From the NCBI RefSeq assembly GCF_902705855.1, contig NZ_CACSIJ010000001.1:513629-577628 (forward strand): 64,000 nucleotides of DNA, in the 5' to 3' direction. Position numbers and translations under genes: made by a program. The notes below the pieces were generated by a model, which saw only the letters and a list, made by a program, of their open reading frames with translations, had not been told where the DNA came from and made no database searches. Shown piece by piece: positions 7,345 to 18,236 of the stretch; positions within the stretch are counted from its first letter, which is position 1, and each line of letters opens with the position of its first letter. Source of the stretch: Zhongshania aliphaticivorans (GTDB taxonomy: Bacteria > Pseudomonadota > Gammaproteobacteria > Pseudomonadales > Spongiibacteraceae).

Positions 7345-9708
7345 CTAGTTCCTTAAACTTGCGCCAAATGCCTCCTGCAAGGCTTGTACTACGGCTTCCA
7401 CCGATTGACTCACCTCTTCTTCGTTTAGGGTGCGCGATGAATGACGGAAGGTCAAGCCCAGCGCCAAACTTTTTCGTTCAGGATCAATGCCTTTACCCTG
7501 ATAAATATCAAATAGCTTCAAGTCACTCAGATATTCACCAGCTGATTTTCTAACCGTCTGTAAGACATCCTCTGCCGCCAACTGACGATCGACCAATAAG
7601 GCCAAGTCTCTTCGCACCTCAGGATAGCGAGACAACTCCGAGAAAACTGGCACTTTGCGCTCAAGTAAGGGCTGCTGATCCACTTCAAACAAGTATACCG
7701 GGTTAACAAAGTCCCACTTTGCTTGAAGGCTGGGGTGAAGCGCGCCGATACGCCCGATACGCTGCCCATCACAATAGACATCGGCAGTCTGCCCGGGGTG
7801 CAGCGCAACATTTTTAGCGGCTGCAAAAGAAATCGTGCTGGCTGACACTGAAAGCAGGCTCTCTAAATCAGCCTTCAGATCATAAAAATCGACTAATTCG
7901 CCACTCTCACTCCAACTTTCTGGCTCGCGACGGCCGGTTAGCAGGGCTGCCAAGGTCGGCACTTGCTTTAATCCGGTATCGGATTTCAAAAATCTAAGCC
8001 CCGATTCAAATAAGCGTATGCGTGCTTGCTGACGTTTAGCATTATGCATTGCCGTTTTGATCAGACCCGGCAGTAAGCTCGTCCGCATAATCGACATATC
8101 AGCAGATATTGGGTTGAGCAATTCAACCCCCTCTTCGCCCTCGGCCATCGCCTGATGCATTGCTGGATCTATAAAACTGTAAGTAATCGCCTCTTGATAG
8201 CCCCGAGCTACCAATTGCTGACGAAGCTGAGGCATACCACGAAGACTTTCTGGCGCCGCTTGAATGGTCAGCGAATCGTGGATTGGCGTCACCGGCAAAC
8301 GGTTATAGCCATAGACTCTTGCCAGCTCTTCAAGCAAATCCACTTCAATACTGATATCAAAACGCCAGCTGGGCGCAGTGACGCTCCAGCCCCCCTCTAC
8401 AACACTTACCGCCATACCCAATCCACGTAAAATTGATTCCACTACGTCGGCGGCTATTGCCATCCCAAGCAATTTCTCAATACGTTTTTCGCGAAGAGTT
8501 ATAGGTTCACGCGCTGGCATCAGGCCATCTATGCAACTAATTGGCCCAGCCTCACCGCCACATATTTCAATAATCAGTGCTGTCGCGCGCTCAATGGCAC
8601 GCTGAGGTAATTCGAAATCAACCCCACGCTCGAAGCGATGAGAGGAGTCCGTATGCAAACCATAAGATCGCGCACGACCGGCAATTTTATCTGGCGCAAA
8701 AAATGCTGCCTCTAAGAATAGGTGCTGACTGGCATTGGTTACTGAGGACGGTTCACCACCCATAATACCGGCTAACGCCAAAGGCTTCGTCTCATCAGCA
8801 ATCAGTAACGAGCCTTCGCGAATCTCAATAGTTTGGCCATCAAGTAAGGTAAGCACTTCATTTGCCTGTGCATGACGCACCACAATACCACTCTGAATTT
8901 TATCTAAATCAAAGGCATGCATGGGCTGGCCCAATTCCAACAATATGAAATTGGTCACATCAACCACGGCGTCAATACTACGCAGCCCGCAGCGACGAAG
9001 CTTTTCTTGCAACCACAGCGGGCTAGGCTTCGACACATCCACGTTACGAATAACCCGCCCAATATAGCGAGGGCAGTCTTCAGTCGCAGATACCGTGATA
9101 GGCAGCACATCCGTAATGGTTGAGGCGAACTCTGCTAGCGGCGCCTCAACAAAAGGTAGCTCGCTTAACACCGCCGCTTCGCGAGCAATACCGCGAACAC
9201 TTAAACAATCTGCACGGTTGGGCGTTAAACCCAGCTCGATAACCGCGTCGTCTAAATTCAAATAGCTACGAATATCCTCGCCCAGCGGCGCATCCGCGGG
9301 CAACTCCATCAAACCATCTGATTTTTCTGCCAGCCCCAACTCCTGCTCGGCACACAGCATGCCAAAAGATTCCACACCACGAAGCTTAGCTTTTTTAATT
9401 TTGAAATCGCCAGGCAATACCGCACCCAGTGTCGCCAAAGGGATTTTTATCCCAGGACGCGCATTCGCTGCGCCACACACAATCTGAACCTCTTCAGCGC
9501 CATTACTGACCCTGCAGACCTGTAGCTTTTCAGCGTCTGGGTGAGGTTCCGCAGCAATTATTTCGGCCACTACTACACCGCTAAAAACACCCGCAACCGG
9601 ATCAATCGCATCTACTTCCAAGCCGGCCATGGTCAACCGCGCGGCTAATTGCTCGGTATCCACGTCTGGGCTTACCCACTCTCGCAACCACTGCTCACTG
9701 AATTTCAT
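7345..9708 (-). CDS. pheT: Phenylalanine-tRNA ligase beta subunit
   Basis: A 787-residue beta subunit of the alpha2-beta2 PheRS. It has an N-terminal tRNA-binding OB domain (about 40-150; [23 protein letters not shown]), B3/B4 editing and B5 domains in the middle ([28 protein letters not shown]), and a C-terminal FDX-ACB anticodon-binding domain (about 690-787; [18 protein letters not shown]). It acts with PheS to charge tRNA-Phe and to hydrolyse mischarged Tyr. Length is normal (about 795 in E. coli). It lies 65 nt downstream of pheS and 4 nt upstream of ihfA. Confidence 0.97.
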   Translation of the reverse strand: MKFSEQWLREWVSPDVDTEQLAARLTMAGLEVDAIDPVAGVFSGVVVAEIIAAEPHPDAEKLQVCRVSNGAEEVQIVCGAANARPGIKIPLATLGAVLPGDFKIKKAKLRGVESFGMLCAEQELGLAEKSDGLMELPADAPLGEDIRSYLNLDDAVIELGLTPNRADCLSVRGIAREAAVLSELPFVEAPLAEFASTITDVLPITVSATEDCPRYIGRVIRNVDVSKPSPLWLQEKLRRCGLRSIDAVVDVTNFILLELGQPMHAFDLDKIQSGIVVRHAQANEVLTLLDGQTIEIREGSLLIADETKPLALAGIMGGEPSSVTNASQHLFLEAAFFAPDKIAGRARSYGLHTDSSHRFERGVDFELPQRAIERATALIIEICGGEAGPISCIDGLMPAREPITLREKRIEKLLGMAIAADVVESILRGLGMAVSVVEGGWSVTAPSWRFDISIEVDLLEELARVYGYNRLPVTPIHDSLTIQAAPESLRGMPQLRQQLVARGYQEAITYSFIDPAMHQAMAEGEEGVELLNPISADMSIMRTSLLPGLIKTAMHNAKRQQARIRLFESGLRFLKSDTGLKQVPTLAALLTGRREPESWSESGELVDFYDLKADLESLLSVSASTISFAAAKNVALHPGQTADVYCDGQRIGRIGALHPSLQAKWDFVNPVYLFEVDQQPLLERKVPVFSELSRYPEVRRDLALLVDRQLAAEDVLQTVRKSAGEYLSDLKLFDIYQGKGIDPERKSLALGLTFRHSSRTLNEEEVSQSVEAVVQALQEAFGASLRN

Positions 9709-9773
9709 ATTCTTTCCGTCTAAAAACTTTTGGGCAACACACGCTTCAGTAAATCATCCGTACCGAAACTCGC

Positions 9774-10823
<1,050 letters not shown>

Positions 10824-10870
10824 CTATTTAGCTCAAAAAATCTAAACAGCAGTGACTTAAATTAGTGTCT

Positions 10871-10910
10871 TAAAAACAAAATAGGGAAAGGGCGCTAGCC
10901 CTTTCCCTAT
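10871..10910 (-). terminator. Strong hairpin plus U-tract between rplT and pheS (terminator or attenuator)
   Basis: A perfect 13-bp stem (ATAGGGAAAGGGC with its complement, 10881-10910, 4-nt loop) is followed on the minus strand by TTTTGTTTTTA. A second hairpin (AATGACTG/CGGTCATT, 10925-10948) lies directly upstream of it. As pheS and pheT are downstream, it must be leaky, be controlled, or be bypassed by a promoter in the 80 nt before pheS. Confidence 0.85.
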
Positions 10911-10955
10911 AGTAAAGCCAAGCATAATGACCGCCACGCGACAGTCATTCGCTTT

Positions 10956-11312
10956 TTAAGCTAAGGCTGATTTCGCGCGTTCTACGATAACAGCAAATGC
11001 TTCTTTGTCATGCACAGCTAGATCAGCCAATACGCGACGGTCTAAACCGATTTCAGCCTTTTTCAAGCCAGCAATCAAACGGCTATAGCTCAAGCCATTA
11101 GCACGTGATCCTGCATTGATACGAGTAATCCACAATGCGCGGAATACACGCTTCTTGGCACGACGGTCACGGTAAGCATATTGACCTGCTTTAATTACCG
11201 CTTGTTTCGCAACACGATAAATACGTGAACGAGCGCCGTAGTAACCTTTGGCTTGCTTTAGAATCTTTTTATGACGACGGTGTGCGGTCACACCACGTTT
11301 TACGCGGGGCAT
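10956..11312 (-). CDS. rplT: 50S ribosomal protein L20
   Basis: A 118-residue ribosomal protein, standard length. The very basic N-terminus ([20 protein letters not shown]) threads into 23S rRNA, and the globular C-terminal half includes [21 protein letters not shown]20 is needed early in 50S assembly and in E. coli represses its own operon by binding the rpmI leader. It lies 31 nt downstream of rpmI. Confidence 0.98.
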   Translation of the reverse strand: MPRVKRGVTAHRRHKKILKQAKGYYGARSRIYRVAKQAVIKAGQYAYRDRRAKKRVFRALWITRINAGSRANGLSYSRLIAGLKKAEIGLDRRVLADLAVHDKEAFAVIVERAKSALA

Positions 11313-11343
11313 AGTATATTCCTCTTAATCTCGATGACGTTTA

Positions 11344-11538
11344 TCAGATGGCGCGCAACATGCGGTCTACTAGAACCTTGTCCGACTTATGGACAGCACT
11401 AGTACCACGTAATTGACGCTTACGTTTGGTGGTCATCTTGGTCAAGATGTGGCTTTTATGAGCGCTTTTACGCTTATATCCGCTACCGGTTTTTTTGAAG
11501 CGTTTTGCCGCCCCGCTGTGTACTTTTTGTTTTGGCAT
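11344..11538 (-). CDS. rpmI: 50S ribosomal protein L35
   Basis: A 64-residue, Lys/Arg-rich ribosomal protein beginning [20 protein letters not shown] and ending [11 protein letters not shown]. Length and sequence are typical. It lies between infC and rplT with short spacers, and in E. coli the three are under L20 autocontrol acting at the rpmI start. Confidence 0.98.
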   Translation of the reverse strand: MPKQKVHSGAAKRFKKTGSGYKRKSAHKSHILTKMTTKRKRQLRGTSAVHKSDKVLVDRMLRAI

Positions 11539-11594
11539 CGTTAGATACTCCGCATTCTCAATGTAAATTAAATCAAGTAGGCCCTAAGAGCTCG

Positions 11595-12131
11595 CTACTT
11601 TTTCTTTTTCGGAGCAATGACCATAGTCAATTGACGACCTTCCATTTTCGGAAATTGTTCTACAGAACCGAATTCAGCAAGGTCTTCTTCAACCCGCTTC
11701 AACAGCTGCATACCCAATTCCTGGTGGGCCATCTCACGACCGCGGTAACGCAGAGTTACCTTGGCTTTATCTCCGTGTTCAAGGAAACGTGTCAGGTTGC
11801 GTAGTTTTACCTGATAGTCCCCATCTTCCGTACCCGGGCGGAATTTTACTTCCTTAACCTGAGTTCGAACCTGGTTTTTTCGGGCCGCAGCTTGCTGCTT
11901 TTTGGCCTCGAAAACATGTTTTCCGTAGTCCATCACTTTACAGACGATTGGATCTGAATCTGTGATCTGAACTAAGTCTAATGTCGCTTCTTGCGCAGCC
12001 TTGAGCGCATCTGCAAGCGGAACAACGCCAACTTGGTTGCCCTCTGCATCGATCAAGCGAACTTCATTAGCTTCAATTTCTTCGTTTATCGGCGCTCTTT
12101 TGCTGCGCCCTTTTGCGTTATCGCGTTTAAT
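11595..12131 (-). CDS. infC: Translation initiation factor IF-3, AUU start codon
   Basis: IF-3 keeps 30S subunits free and proofreads start-codon pairing. Reading from an ATT codon at 12131-12129 gives 178 residues ([19 protein letters not shown], then the usual [15 protein letters not shown]), the normal length. Starting at the first in-frame conventional start, a TTG, would lose 25 conserved residues. AUU is also the infC start in E. coli, where IF-3 discriminates against it to repress itself. GGAG lies about 9 nt upstream, inside the end of thrS, whose stop is only 2 nt before the ATT. The C-terminal domain ([19 protein letters not shown]) is complete. Confidence 0.96.
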   Translation of the reverse strand: MKRDNAKGRSKRAPINEEIEANEVRLIDAEGNQVGVVPLADALKAAQEATLDLVQITDSDPIVCKVMDYGKHVFEAKKQQAAARKNQVRTQVKEVKFRPGTEDGDYQVKLRNLTRFLEHGDKAKVTLRYRGREMAHQELGMQLLKRVEEDLAEFGSVEQFPKMEGRQLTMVIAPKKKK

Positions 12132-12133
12132 TG

Positions 12134-14059
12134 CTAGTTCTCCGAATTTGCGCGGCTGCGTTTAGCTACGCTGTCTGCGAGGAGTTTACTGAGCTCACTA
12201 ATTGATACTGAGCCCAAATCTTCGCCACTACGTGCACGTACCGAAACAGTCTGGGTTTCGACCTCGTTGTCACCTACAACAAACAAGAACGGCACCTTCT
12301 GAATTGTGTGCTCGCGGATTTTAAAGCCGATCTTCTCATTTCTCAAGTCCGCATCGACTCTAAAGCCACTATCTCGCAATAAATCTTGCACTTTAGTGAC
12401 ATATTCCGCCTGTTTGTCCGTAATATTACAAACCACAGCCTGAACTGGTGCCAACCACACTGGAAATGCCCCTTCGTAATGCTCGATCAAAATACCGATA
12501 AAGCGCTCGAAGGAACCCAATATTGCACGATGTAACATGACCGGCGTTTGGCGCTGACCAGATTCATCCACATACTGCGCACCAAGACGACCAGGCATTG
12601 AGAAATCGACTTGAATCGTACCCAGCTGCCATACTCGACCAATACAATCTTTTAATGAAAATTCGATCTTAGGACCGTAGAACGCACCCTCACCCGGCAA
12701 CATCTCCCAAGGCAAACCTTTACTATCGAGCGCCAACGCCAAGGCCTGCTCAGCACGATCCCAATCCTCCTCACTACCCACCCGCTGCTCTGGGCGAGTA
12801 GAAAGGCGATAAATCACTTCAGTAAAGCCGAAGTCTTCATAGACCTCGTGTAGAAAATCAATAAACGACGCAACTTCTGGCTGGATCTGATTTTCGGTAC
12901 AGAAAATATGTGCATCATCTTGAGTAAAGCCACGAACTCGCATGATGCCATGCAGCGACCCAGACGGCTCGTTGCGATGACAAGAGCCAAATTCCGCTAA
13001 ACGCAAAGGCAGATCGCGGTAGCTGCGTAAACCTTGGTTAAACACCTGTACATGGCAGGGGCAGTTCATAGGTTTAACAGCAAAGTCACGCTCATCGGCG
13101 GTGAGTGTAAACATGCCATCACTGAACTTGTCTGCGTGACCAGATTTTTCCCACAGAGAAATATCTACCACCTGCGGCGTACGAATTTCCTGATAATCAT
13201 GCTTGCGCTGCTTATCGCGCATATATTGCTCAATAGCCTGATAAATACTCCAGCCCTTAGGGTGCCAAAACACCATGCCCGGGGCCTCTTCTTGCATATG
13301 GAACAGGTTAAGCTTTTTAGCGACTTTACGGTGATCGCGCTTTTCAGCTTCTGCAATGCGATTCAAATACGCTTTTAAGGCCTTTTTATTACCCCACGCG
13401 GTGCCGTATATACGCTGCAACATAGCGTTGGCTTGATCGCCCCGCCAGTAGGCGCCTGCAACTTTAGTCAGCTTAAATGCATTTAATTTGCCGGTGCTTG
13501 GCACATGAGGACCGCGACACAAGTCCATCCAATCGCCCTGCTTGTAAACTGAAATATCTTCATCGCCAGGCAAGTCCTTAATAATTTCGACTTTGTACTC
13601 TTCGCCCAAATCACTAAATGCTTTCACCGCATCTTCACGGCTCATTACCACGCGTGACACAGATAAATCCTCCGCCGACAACTCGGTCATGCGGGCCTCG
13701 ATCTTTTCTAGATCTTCTGGCGTAAACGCGCGCTCATAAGCGAAGTCATAATAGAAACCGTCTTCTATTACCGGACCAATAGTCACTTGTGCACCAGGGA
13801 ATAAATCCTGAACCGCCATTGCCAATAAATGCGCGGTGGAATGGCGAATAACCTCAACACCGTCATCATCACGCTCTGTGATAATACCAAGCTCAGCATC
13901 ATCGTTAATAACATAGCTGGTATCAACTAGCCTGCCATTAACACGGCCAGCCAAGGCGGCCTTAGCTAAACCTGGACCGATATCCATGGCAACATCGGCC
14001 ACAGAAACTGGATGATCAAATACGCGCTGACTCGCGTCGGGAAGGGTAATTACCGGCAT
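12134..14059 (-). CDS. thrS: Threonine-tRNA ligase
   Basis: A 641-residue class II synthetase. It has an N-terminal TGS domain (about 1-60), an editing domain with the [11 protein letters not shown] motif (about 73-83), the catalytic core with Zn ligands in [24 protein letters not shown] and [21 protein letters not shown], and a C-terminal anticodon-binding domain (about 540-641). It charges tRNA-Thr and clears Ser-tRNA-Thr. It is first in the translation operon. A tRNA-Thr anticodon-arm mimic lies 19-39 nt upstream of the start, indicating translational autorepression. Confidence 0.98.
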   Translation of the reverse strand: MPVITLPDASQRVFDHPVSVADVAMDIGPGLAKAALAGRVNGRLVDTSYVINDDAELGIITERDDDGVEVIRHSTAHLLAMAVQDLFPGAQVTIGPVIEDGFYYDFAYERAFTPEDLEKIEARMTELSAEDLSVSRVVMSREDAVKAFSDLGEEYKVEIIKDLPGDEDISVYKQGDWMDLCRGPHVPSTGKLNAFKLTKVAGAYWRGDQANAMLQRIYGTAWGNKKALKAYLNRIAEAEKRDHRKVAKKLNLFHMQEEAPGMVFWHPKGWSIYQAIEQYMRDKQRKHDYQEIRTPQVVDISLWEKSGHADKFSDGMFTLTADERDFAVKPMNCPCHVQVFNQGLRSYRDLPLRLAEFGSCHRNEPSGSLHGIMRVRGFTQDDAHIFCTENQIQPEVASFIDFLHEVYEDFGFTEVIYRLSTRPEQRVGSEEDWDRAEQALALALDSKGLPWEMLPGEGAFYGPKIEFSLKDCIGRVWQLGTIQVDFSMPGRLGAQYVDESGQRQTPVMLHRAILGSFERFIGILIEHYEGAFPVWLAPVQAVVCNITDKQAEYVTKVQDLLRDSGFRVDADLRNEKIGFKIREHTIQKVPFLFVVGDNEVETQTVSVRARSGEDLGSVSISELSKLLADSVAKRSRANSEN

Positions 14060-14077
14060 GGTATTTTCCTTTCAGTG

Positions 14078-14098
14078 GTGACCCCTACGAAAGGTCAC
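14078..14098 (-). promoter_or_regulatory. thrS translational operator: tRNA-Thr anticodon-arm mimic
   Basis: On the minus strand a 7-bp stem (GTGACCT with GGGTCAC, last pair T-G) closes a 7-nt loop TTCGTAG. Placed on tRNA numbering this loop has U33, C34-G35-U36 (a threonine anticodon) and A37. It sits 19-39 nt before the thrS ATG. In E. coli, ThrRS binds a similar CGU-containing hairpin in its own mRNA and blocks ribosome binding. The fold and loop are seen here; the function is inferred by analogy. Confidence 0.8.
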
Positions 14099-14144
14099 GT
14101 GAGTGATTATAGCGTGTTGAAAACTATAGAGATTTAAGCCGCCC

Positions 14145-14173
14145 ATTATGAGGTTTACAAAGCAGAGCTGCAA
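14145..14173 (-). promoter_or_regulatory. Candidate thrS promoter
   Basis: Minus strand: TTGCAG (14168-14173), 17-bp spacer, CATAAT (14145-14150), then a G-rich discriminator. It would give a leader of about 80 nt that includes the anticodon-arm hairpin. A TATAAT at 14106-14111 is an alternative but has no -35 and would start inside the hairpin. Confidence 0.4.
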
Positions 14174-14197
14174 GCAAAGGCAATACGTAATAATTAA

Positions 14198-14494
14198 CTA
14201 AAGCTGGTATTCAATACAGATTAAATAGGTAATGACAACCGGGCCATCATCATGGGGCAATTTTTCTTCAACGACTCGCCGTGTAGCCAAACGCTCAAAA
14301 CGCGATCGATTTTCCTCAAAATTCAGCAAGGCCTGCTCCTTGGTATCTGCCGTTTGGAAAAAATCTATGAGCGCCGCCCTAGATATAGCAAACATATAGC
14401 GCTTACCACCAATAGAGCCGGCAAACTTCACACCGCTAAACTTGTCATCCCAGATCGCCGTACTTTCAAATTCCACAGACCGCTCCAAATTCAC
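14198..14494 (-). CDS. DUF1488-like small protein
   Basis: A 98-residue protein resembling the DUF1488 family: an N-terminal beta region (VKFAGSIGGKRYMFAISRAAL), the ISxxAL segment, and a helix FEENRSRFERLATRRV near the C-terminus. The family's function is unknown to me. It follows the nuclease gene by 28 nt on the same strand and may share its transcript. No signal peptide or catalytic motif is visible. Confidence 0.7.
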   Translation of the reverse strand: MNLERSVEFESTAIWDDKFSGVKFAGSIGGKRYMFAISRAALIDFFQTADTKEQALLNFEENRSRFERLATRRVVEEKLPHDDGPVVITYLICIEYQL

Positions 14495-14522
14495 CGATTA
14501 AGTTTTTATGCGGGCCACACGC

Positions 14523-14906
14523 TCAGCACCAAACCACTTTGGTGCCGCCATCGTATGACACAGCAAACCCATTATTAATCAATTGATCACCTAGGCTTAC
14601 CCCGTCAATCCATACCTCAGCTAATAATCTAAAATATTTATCACGCTCAATAGATCTAAGCTCTATTACGCGCCCTTCTCGAAGCCGCCTCACCGAAAAC
14701 TGCTTAGCCGCACGGGCTGCATCTTTTTCAAGCTGGCACTTGCCACGTAACTCCGGTGTATCAATGCCCTTAATACGTACCGGCATGCTGTCACCGACCA
14801 CAGCAGGCCAGCCAGCAATATTTACTCGAAAGGTATCTCCATCGTAAATTGTGCGCACAACAGCCACCCGCGCGTCACCAAACTCAGCCGCACCAAGGCC
14901 TGCCAT
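14523..14906 (-). CDS. Staphylococcal-nuclease-like (thermonuclease) protein, start codon uncertain
   Basis: A 127-residue SNase-fold protein. Catalytic residues are recognisable: YDGDTFRV (Asp), VRIKGIDTPELRGKC (Arg/Asp/Glu), and the second Arg in RDKYFRLLAEVWIDG. Such enzymes cut DNA and RNA in the presence of calcium, usually outside the cytoplasm. The only conventional start (ATG 14906) begins inside a hydrophobic stretch. Upstream in frame there is a continuous signal-peptide-like sequence (IRKFTGFLVAFFLMAGLGAA) with no ATG, GTG or TTG before a stop. Either an ATT at 14945 is used or the true start has been lost. The fold call is secure; export and activity are uncertain. Confidence 0.8.
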   Translation of the reverse strand: MAGLGAAEFGDARVAVVRTIYDGDTFRVNIAGWPAVVGDSMPVRIKGIDTPELRGKCQLEKDAARAAKQFSVRRLREGRVIELRSIERDKYFRLLAEVWIDGVSLGDQLINNGFAVSYDGGTKVVWC

Positions 14907-15210
14907 TAAAAAGAAAGCAACTAAGAAACCAGTGAATTTACGAATACAACTCGAACTAACTTGAGCAAATTTAATTTAGGTAACCCCGACTTTAACGAAC
15001 TAAAAAGCAAGTCGGGAATCCCTTTTCCGAAGCCGGCTGAGTAATAGATAATTAGGTACGAGTATAGCAGCTAGCTGAAAAGAAGCGCCTCGGTGAATCG
15101 CAAGCCCCAGCAGCGAAAATAGACTTTTTCAAAGACAACAAACTATGCAAAGATCAATATTTAGACTGGGTATTTAGCAACCCTAACCTAAACTTGAACT
15201 TAAAAGAAAT
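14907..15210. other. Intergenic stretch between nuclease and tRNA-Val
   Basis: About 300 bases downstream of tRNA-Val and upstream of the nuclease. It contains the untranslated or unstarted signal-peptide-like codons of the nuclease (14907-14945) and one hairpin (CCCGACTT/AAGTCGGG, 14985-15016) without a T-run. No other gene is seen. Confidence 0.5.
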
Positions 15211-15287
15211 TGGTACGACCGAGTGGATTCGAACCACCGACCCCCACCATGTCAAGGTGGTGCTCTAACCAACTGAGCTACGGTCGT
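15211..15287 (-). tRNA. tRNA-Val (anticodon GAC)
   Basis: A 77-nt tRNA on the minus strand with encoded CCA. Acceptor ACGACCG pairs with CGGTCGT. Anticodon stem CCACC/GGTGG has loop TTGACAT, anticodon GAC. The T arm contains GGTTCGAATCC. It stands alone, with a promoter about 105 nt upstream. Confidence 0.97.
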
Positions 15288-15391
15288 ACTAAGACGTGCT
15301 GGCAGTTTTGCAAATTGATGGACAACCTGCTTTACAGCCCCTATAGCTACTAACACCAATTAGCGGAGCCGCGTACCTAAAGAGGACGCGC

Positions 15392-15420
15392 ATTATAATC
15401 ATGCCTTTTGAGTAGCACAA
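15392..15420 (-). promoter_or_regulatory. Likely tRNA-Val promoter
   Basis: Minus strand: TTGTGC (15415-15420), 17-bp spacer, perfect TATAAT (15392-15397), followed by GCGCGTCC. A GC-rich discriminator is typical of stringently controlled stable-RNA promoters. It lies between the uvrB stop and tRNA-Val. Confidence 0.7.
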
Positions 15421-15450
15421 GGACTTCGCCGAGTTTTATAAGGCCCACAC

Positions 15451-17475
15451 CTAACTAGTAAAGAATCGCTGTTTAATCTCCGACAATTTATCTCTTACGT
15501 TTGCCGCCGCCTCAAACTCGAGATTTTTGGCATGCCGCTGCATATCCTGCTCTAGCTTTTTCAGAAGTTTTGCTAGCTCGGCGTTCGACATAGTTTCCGC
15601 GTCCAGCAAATAGTCCCCCGATGGCTCAGCTACTTTTCGCGTATCGCCACGCTGCTTTTTCTTAGAACCCGGTATTGCACCAGCATCAAGAATGTCAGCT
15701 ACCGACTTCAAAACACCGACAGGCGTAATATTGTTTTTCAGATTATGGGCAATTTGCTTATTCCTACGCCGCTCGGTTTCATCAATAGCACGCTGCATTG
15801 AGCCTGTAATTCGATCACCATAGAGAATCGCCTTGCCGTTTAGGTTTCGTGCAGCACGACCAATGGTTTGAATTAGCGAGCGCTCAGACCTCAAAAATCC
15901 CTCTTTATCTGCATCCAATATCGCAACTAAGGACACCTCCGGCATATCCAAACCTTCGCGCAACAGGTTAATTCCCACCAATACATCAAATTTGCCCAAC
16001 CTGAGATCACGGATAATTTCAACCCGTTCGACGGTATCTATATCCGAATGTAAGTATCGAACTCGCACACCATGCTCATCTAAATACTCCGAGAGATCTT
16101 CTGCCATACGCTTAGTCAAAGTGGTAACAAGGACCCGCTCCCCCACCGCAGTGCGCAAACCAATTTCCGACAGCAAGTCATCTACCTGCGCACTGGCTGG
16201 ACGCACTTCTATTTCCGGATCGATCAAGCCCGTTGGTCTAACTACCTGCTCCACCACACGAGCAGAAGTTTCTGCCTCGTAATTTCCTGGGGTTGCCGAC
16301 ACCAAAATAATTTGTGGCACCAAACGCTCCCATTCCTCAAAGCGCATCGGCCGATTATCCAGAGCAGACGGCAAACGAAAACCGTATTGCACCAAGGTTT
16401 CCTTCCGCGACCGATCGCCCTTATACATAGCGCCTATTTGCGGGATGGTGACATGTGATTCATCGATAACAACCAAGGCATCTTCAGGCAAATAATCAAA
16501 AAGCGTAGGGGGTGCTTCACCAGGATCACGACCGGACAAATAGCGCGAGTAATTTTCAATTCCATTGCAATAGCCCAGCTCGCGAATCATCTCGATATCA
16601 TAACGAGTACGTTGCTCTAAGCGCTGCGCCTCGACCAGTAGCTCGTTACTCCGCAATTGCTCTAAACGCTCAAGCAACTCCGCCTCAATAAAATCAACCG
16701 CCTTCAATAGCGTTTCTCGAGGTGTTACGTAATGGCTTTTCGGGTAAATCGTAATACGTGGATACTTGCCGTAAGACTCCCCTGTGAGCGGGTCAAAGCC
16801 AGTGATTGAATCAATCTCGTCGTCAAACAACTCTACGCGGACCGCATTTTTATCACTCTCCGCAGGAAAAATATCAATCACGTCGCCACGAACACGATAC
16901 GTTCCGCGCTGAAAGGCGATATCGTTGCGGGTATATTGCAACTCAGCTAAACGACGCAAAAGTTTTCGCTGATCAATACGCTCGCCACGCACTAAGTGAA
17001 GAATCATTTTAAAATACTGTTCAGGATCACCCAAACCGTATATGGCTGACACCGACGCGACAACAATGGCATCTGAGCGCTCCATGAGCGCCTTAGTTGC
17101 CGACAAACGCATTTGCTCGATATGATCATTAATAGATGCGTCTTTCTCTATAAACGTATCTGAGGCGGGAACATACGCCTCAGGCTGATAGTAATCGTAA
17201 TAAGAAACAAAATACTCGACGGCATTATTCGGAAAAAACTCCTTAAACTCACCATAAAGCTGCGCTGCCAAGGTTTTATTTGGCGCCATCACAATAGTCG
17301 GGCGCTGCAACGCTTCCACCACATTAGCAATAGTAAAGGTCTTACCTGAACCCGTGACGCCCAATAAGGTCTGGGCATGTAAGCCCGCATTTACACCCTC
17401 TATCAGGCCGGCAATTGCTGCAGGCTGATCTCCCGCAGGAGCAAACTTCGACACCACCTGAAATGGCTTACTCAT
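15451..17475 (-). CDS. uvrB: UvrABC excinuclease subunit B
   Basis: A 674-residue nucleotide-excision-repair helicase-like protein that takes damaged DNA from UvrA and recruits UvrC. Walker A is GVTGSGKT near residue 40. The damage-probing beta-hairpin reads [12 protein letters not shown]. Helicase motifs include [20 protein letters not shown] and QTIGRAARN. The C-terminal UVR domain that contacts UvrC is near 630-670. I chose MSKPFQVVS (ATG 17475), which matches the family start, over a 23-residue extension. No LexA box was recognised upstream. Confidence 0.98.
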   Translation of the reverse strand: MSKPFQVVSKFAPAGDQPAAIAGLIEGVNAGLHAQTLLGVTGSGKTFTIANVVEALQRPTIVMAPNKTLAAQLYGEFKEFFPNNAVEYFVSYYDYYQPEAYVPASDTFIEKDASINDHIEQMRLSATKALMERSDAIVVASVSAIYGLGDPEQYFKMILHLVRGERIDQRKLLRRLAELQYTRNDIAFQRGTYRVRGDVIDIFPAESDKNAVRVELFDDEIDSITGFDPLTGESYGKYPRITIYPKSHYVTPRETLLKAVDFIEAELLERLEQLRSNELLVEAQRLEQRTRYDIEMIRELGYCNGIENYSRYLSGRDPGEAPPTLFDYLPEDALVVIDESHVTIPQIGAMYKGDRSRKETLVQYGFRLPSALDNRPMRFEEWERLVPQIILVSATPGNYEAETSARVVEQVVRPTGLIDPEIEVRPASAQVDDLLSEIGLRTAVGERVLVTTLTKRMAEDLSEYLDEHGVRVRYLHSDIDTVERVEIIRDLRLGKFDVLVGINLLREGLDMPEVSLVAILDADKEGFLRSERSLIQTIGRAARNLNGKAILYGDRITGSMQRAIDETERRRNKQIAHNLKNNITPVGVLKSVADILDAGAIPGSKKKQRGDTRKVAEPSGDYLLDAETMSNAELAKLLKKLEQDMQRHAKNLEFEAAANVRDKLSEIKQRFFTS

Positions 17476-17611
17476 AAAACTGCCCGCCACAAAAATCCCC
17501 ATATTAACGCGCCCAGTAGCTCGCAGCAAAACAAGCCCGCTCATTACAAAGATGCTAAACCTTGGAAATTGCTCATAAAATCACCAAAACAAGAATTTTT
17601 TTCATCAGGGG

Positions 17612-17640
17612 TTGACGACCCTAAGAAACATCCTTAATAT
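17612..17640 (+). promoter_or_regulatory. tRNA-Asn promoter
   Basis: TTGACG (17612-17617), 17-bp spacer, TAATAT (17635-17640), followed by GCGCGGCC. The near-consensus boxes and GC-rich discriminator fit a stable-RNA promoter. The tRNA begins 25 nt downstream of the -10. Confidence 0.85.
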
Positions 17641-17665
17641 GCGCGGCCTCAGCTGTTAAAGCTGT

Positions 17666-17741
17666 TCCGCCTTAGCTCAGTTGGTAGAGCAAATGACTGT
17701 TAATCATTGGGTCGCTGGTTCGAGCCCAGCAGGTGGAGCCA
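17666..17741 (+). tRNA. tRNA-Asn (anticodon GTT)
   Basis: A 76-nt tRNA with encoded CCA. Acceptor TCCGCCT pairs with AGGTGGA (one G-T pair). Anticodon stem AATGA/TCATT has loop CTGTTAA, anticodon GTT. It is a single-gene unit with its own promoter and terminator. Confidence 0.97.
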
Positions 17742-17750
17742 TATATAGAG

Positions 17751-17782
17751 AAGGGCTTATGTGAAAACATAGGCCCTTTTTT
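17751..17782 (+). terminator. Rho-independent terminator of tRNA-Asn
   Basis: AAGGGCTTATGT and ACATAGGCCCTT pair around a GAAA loop (one G-T pair, 12-bp stem) and are followed by six T. It starts 10 nt after the tRNA. Confidence 0.92.
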
Positions 17783-17890
17783 ATGCCCTACATAAAGTGC
17801 CGCTTTACATTTCCACTCAAGCTATACTGCCTCCACGCCATAAACACCTTACACGTACAAACAACGTCGAAATTAATTTGGAATTACGTT

Positions 17891-18235
17891 ATGAAGGCCA
17901 AGCTAAGCTTCAGTGCGATTATTATTACACTGCTTTTAAGCGGGGTTTGCCACGGCCAAACGCGAGACTTTAGCTCCGCTCATAAAAAAATTGAACGCGC
18001 TCTAGAAGGATCTGCAGGATTCCCTGGCAGTGATGCAATTTGGGTAAAGCACAACACACTGCTAATCGCGGTTGCCAAAAACACGATAAATGAAAAAAAG
18101 TATGCCAAGCGAGTGTGCGATTTTCTCAACTCTAACGGCTTCGGCAGCCAAAAAGTAGAACTCATTATCGTCGACCAAGATGAACTGCGAAGCCACAACC
18201 AGTGGTCGCAGCTCGCCGAACGTCAATGCAAATAA
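17891..18235 (+). CDS. Small secreted protein of unknown function
   Basis: A 114-residue protein I do not recognise. It starts with a clear signal peptide (MKAKLSFSAIIITLLLSGVCHGQ, cleavage probably after CHG). The mature part is about 90 residues of mixed alpha/beta character with two cysteines (in RVCDFLN and the C-terminal QCK) that could form a disulfide. The ATG at 17891 is preferred over an upstream in-frame ATG that lies in the tRNA-Asn terminator. It converges with the SLC13 permease gene, whose stop is 1 nt away. Confidence 0.65.
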   Translation: MKAKLSFSAIIITLLLSGVCHGQTRDFSSAHKKIERALEGSAGFPGSDAIWVKHNTLLIAVAKNTINEKKYAKRVCDFLNSNGFGSQKVELIIVDQDELRSHNQWSQLAERQCK

Positions 18236-18236
18236 A

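Noticed and set aside
17545..17640. SOS (LexA) box upstream of uvrB
   Set aside because: No CTGT-N8-ACAG pattern was found in the region upstream of the uvrB start.
15211..17741. Signs of an integrated element between tRNA-Val and tRNA-Asn
   Set aside because: Only uvrB lies between them; no integrase, no duplicated tRNA end and no att-like repeat was seen.
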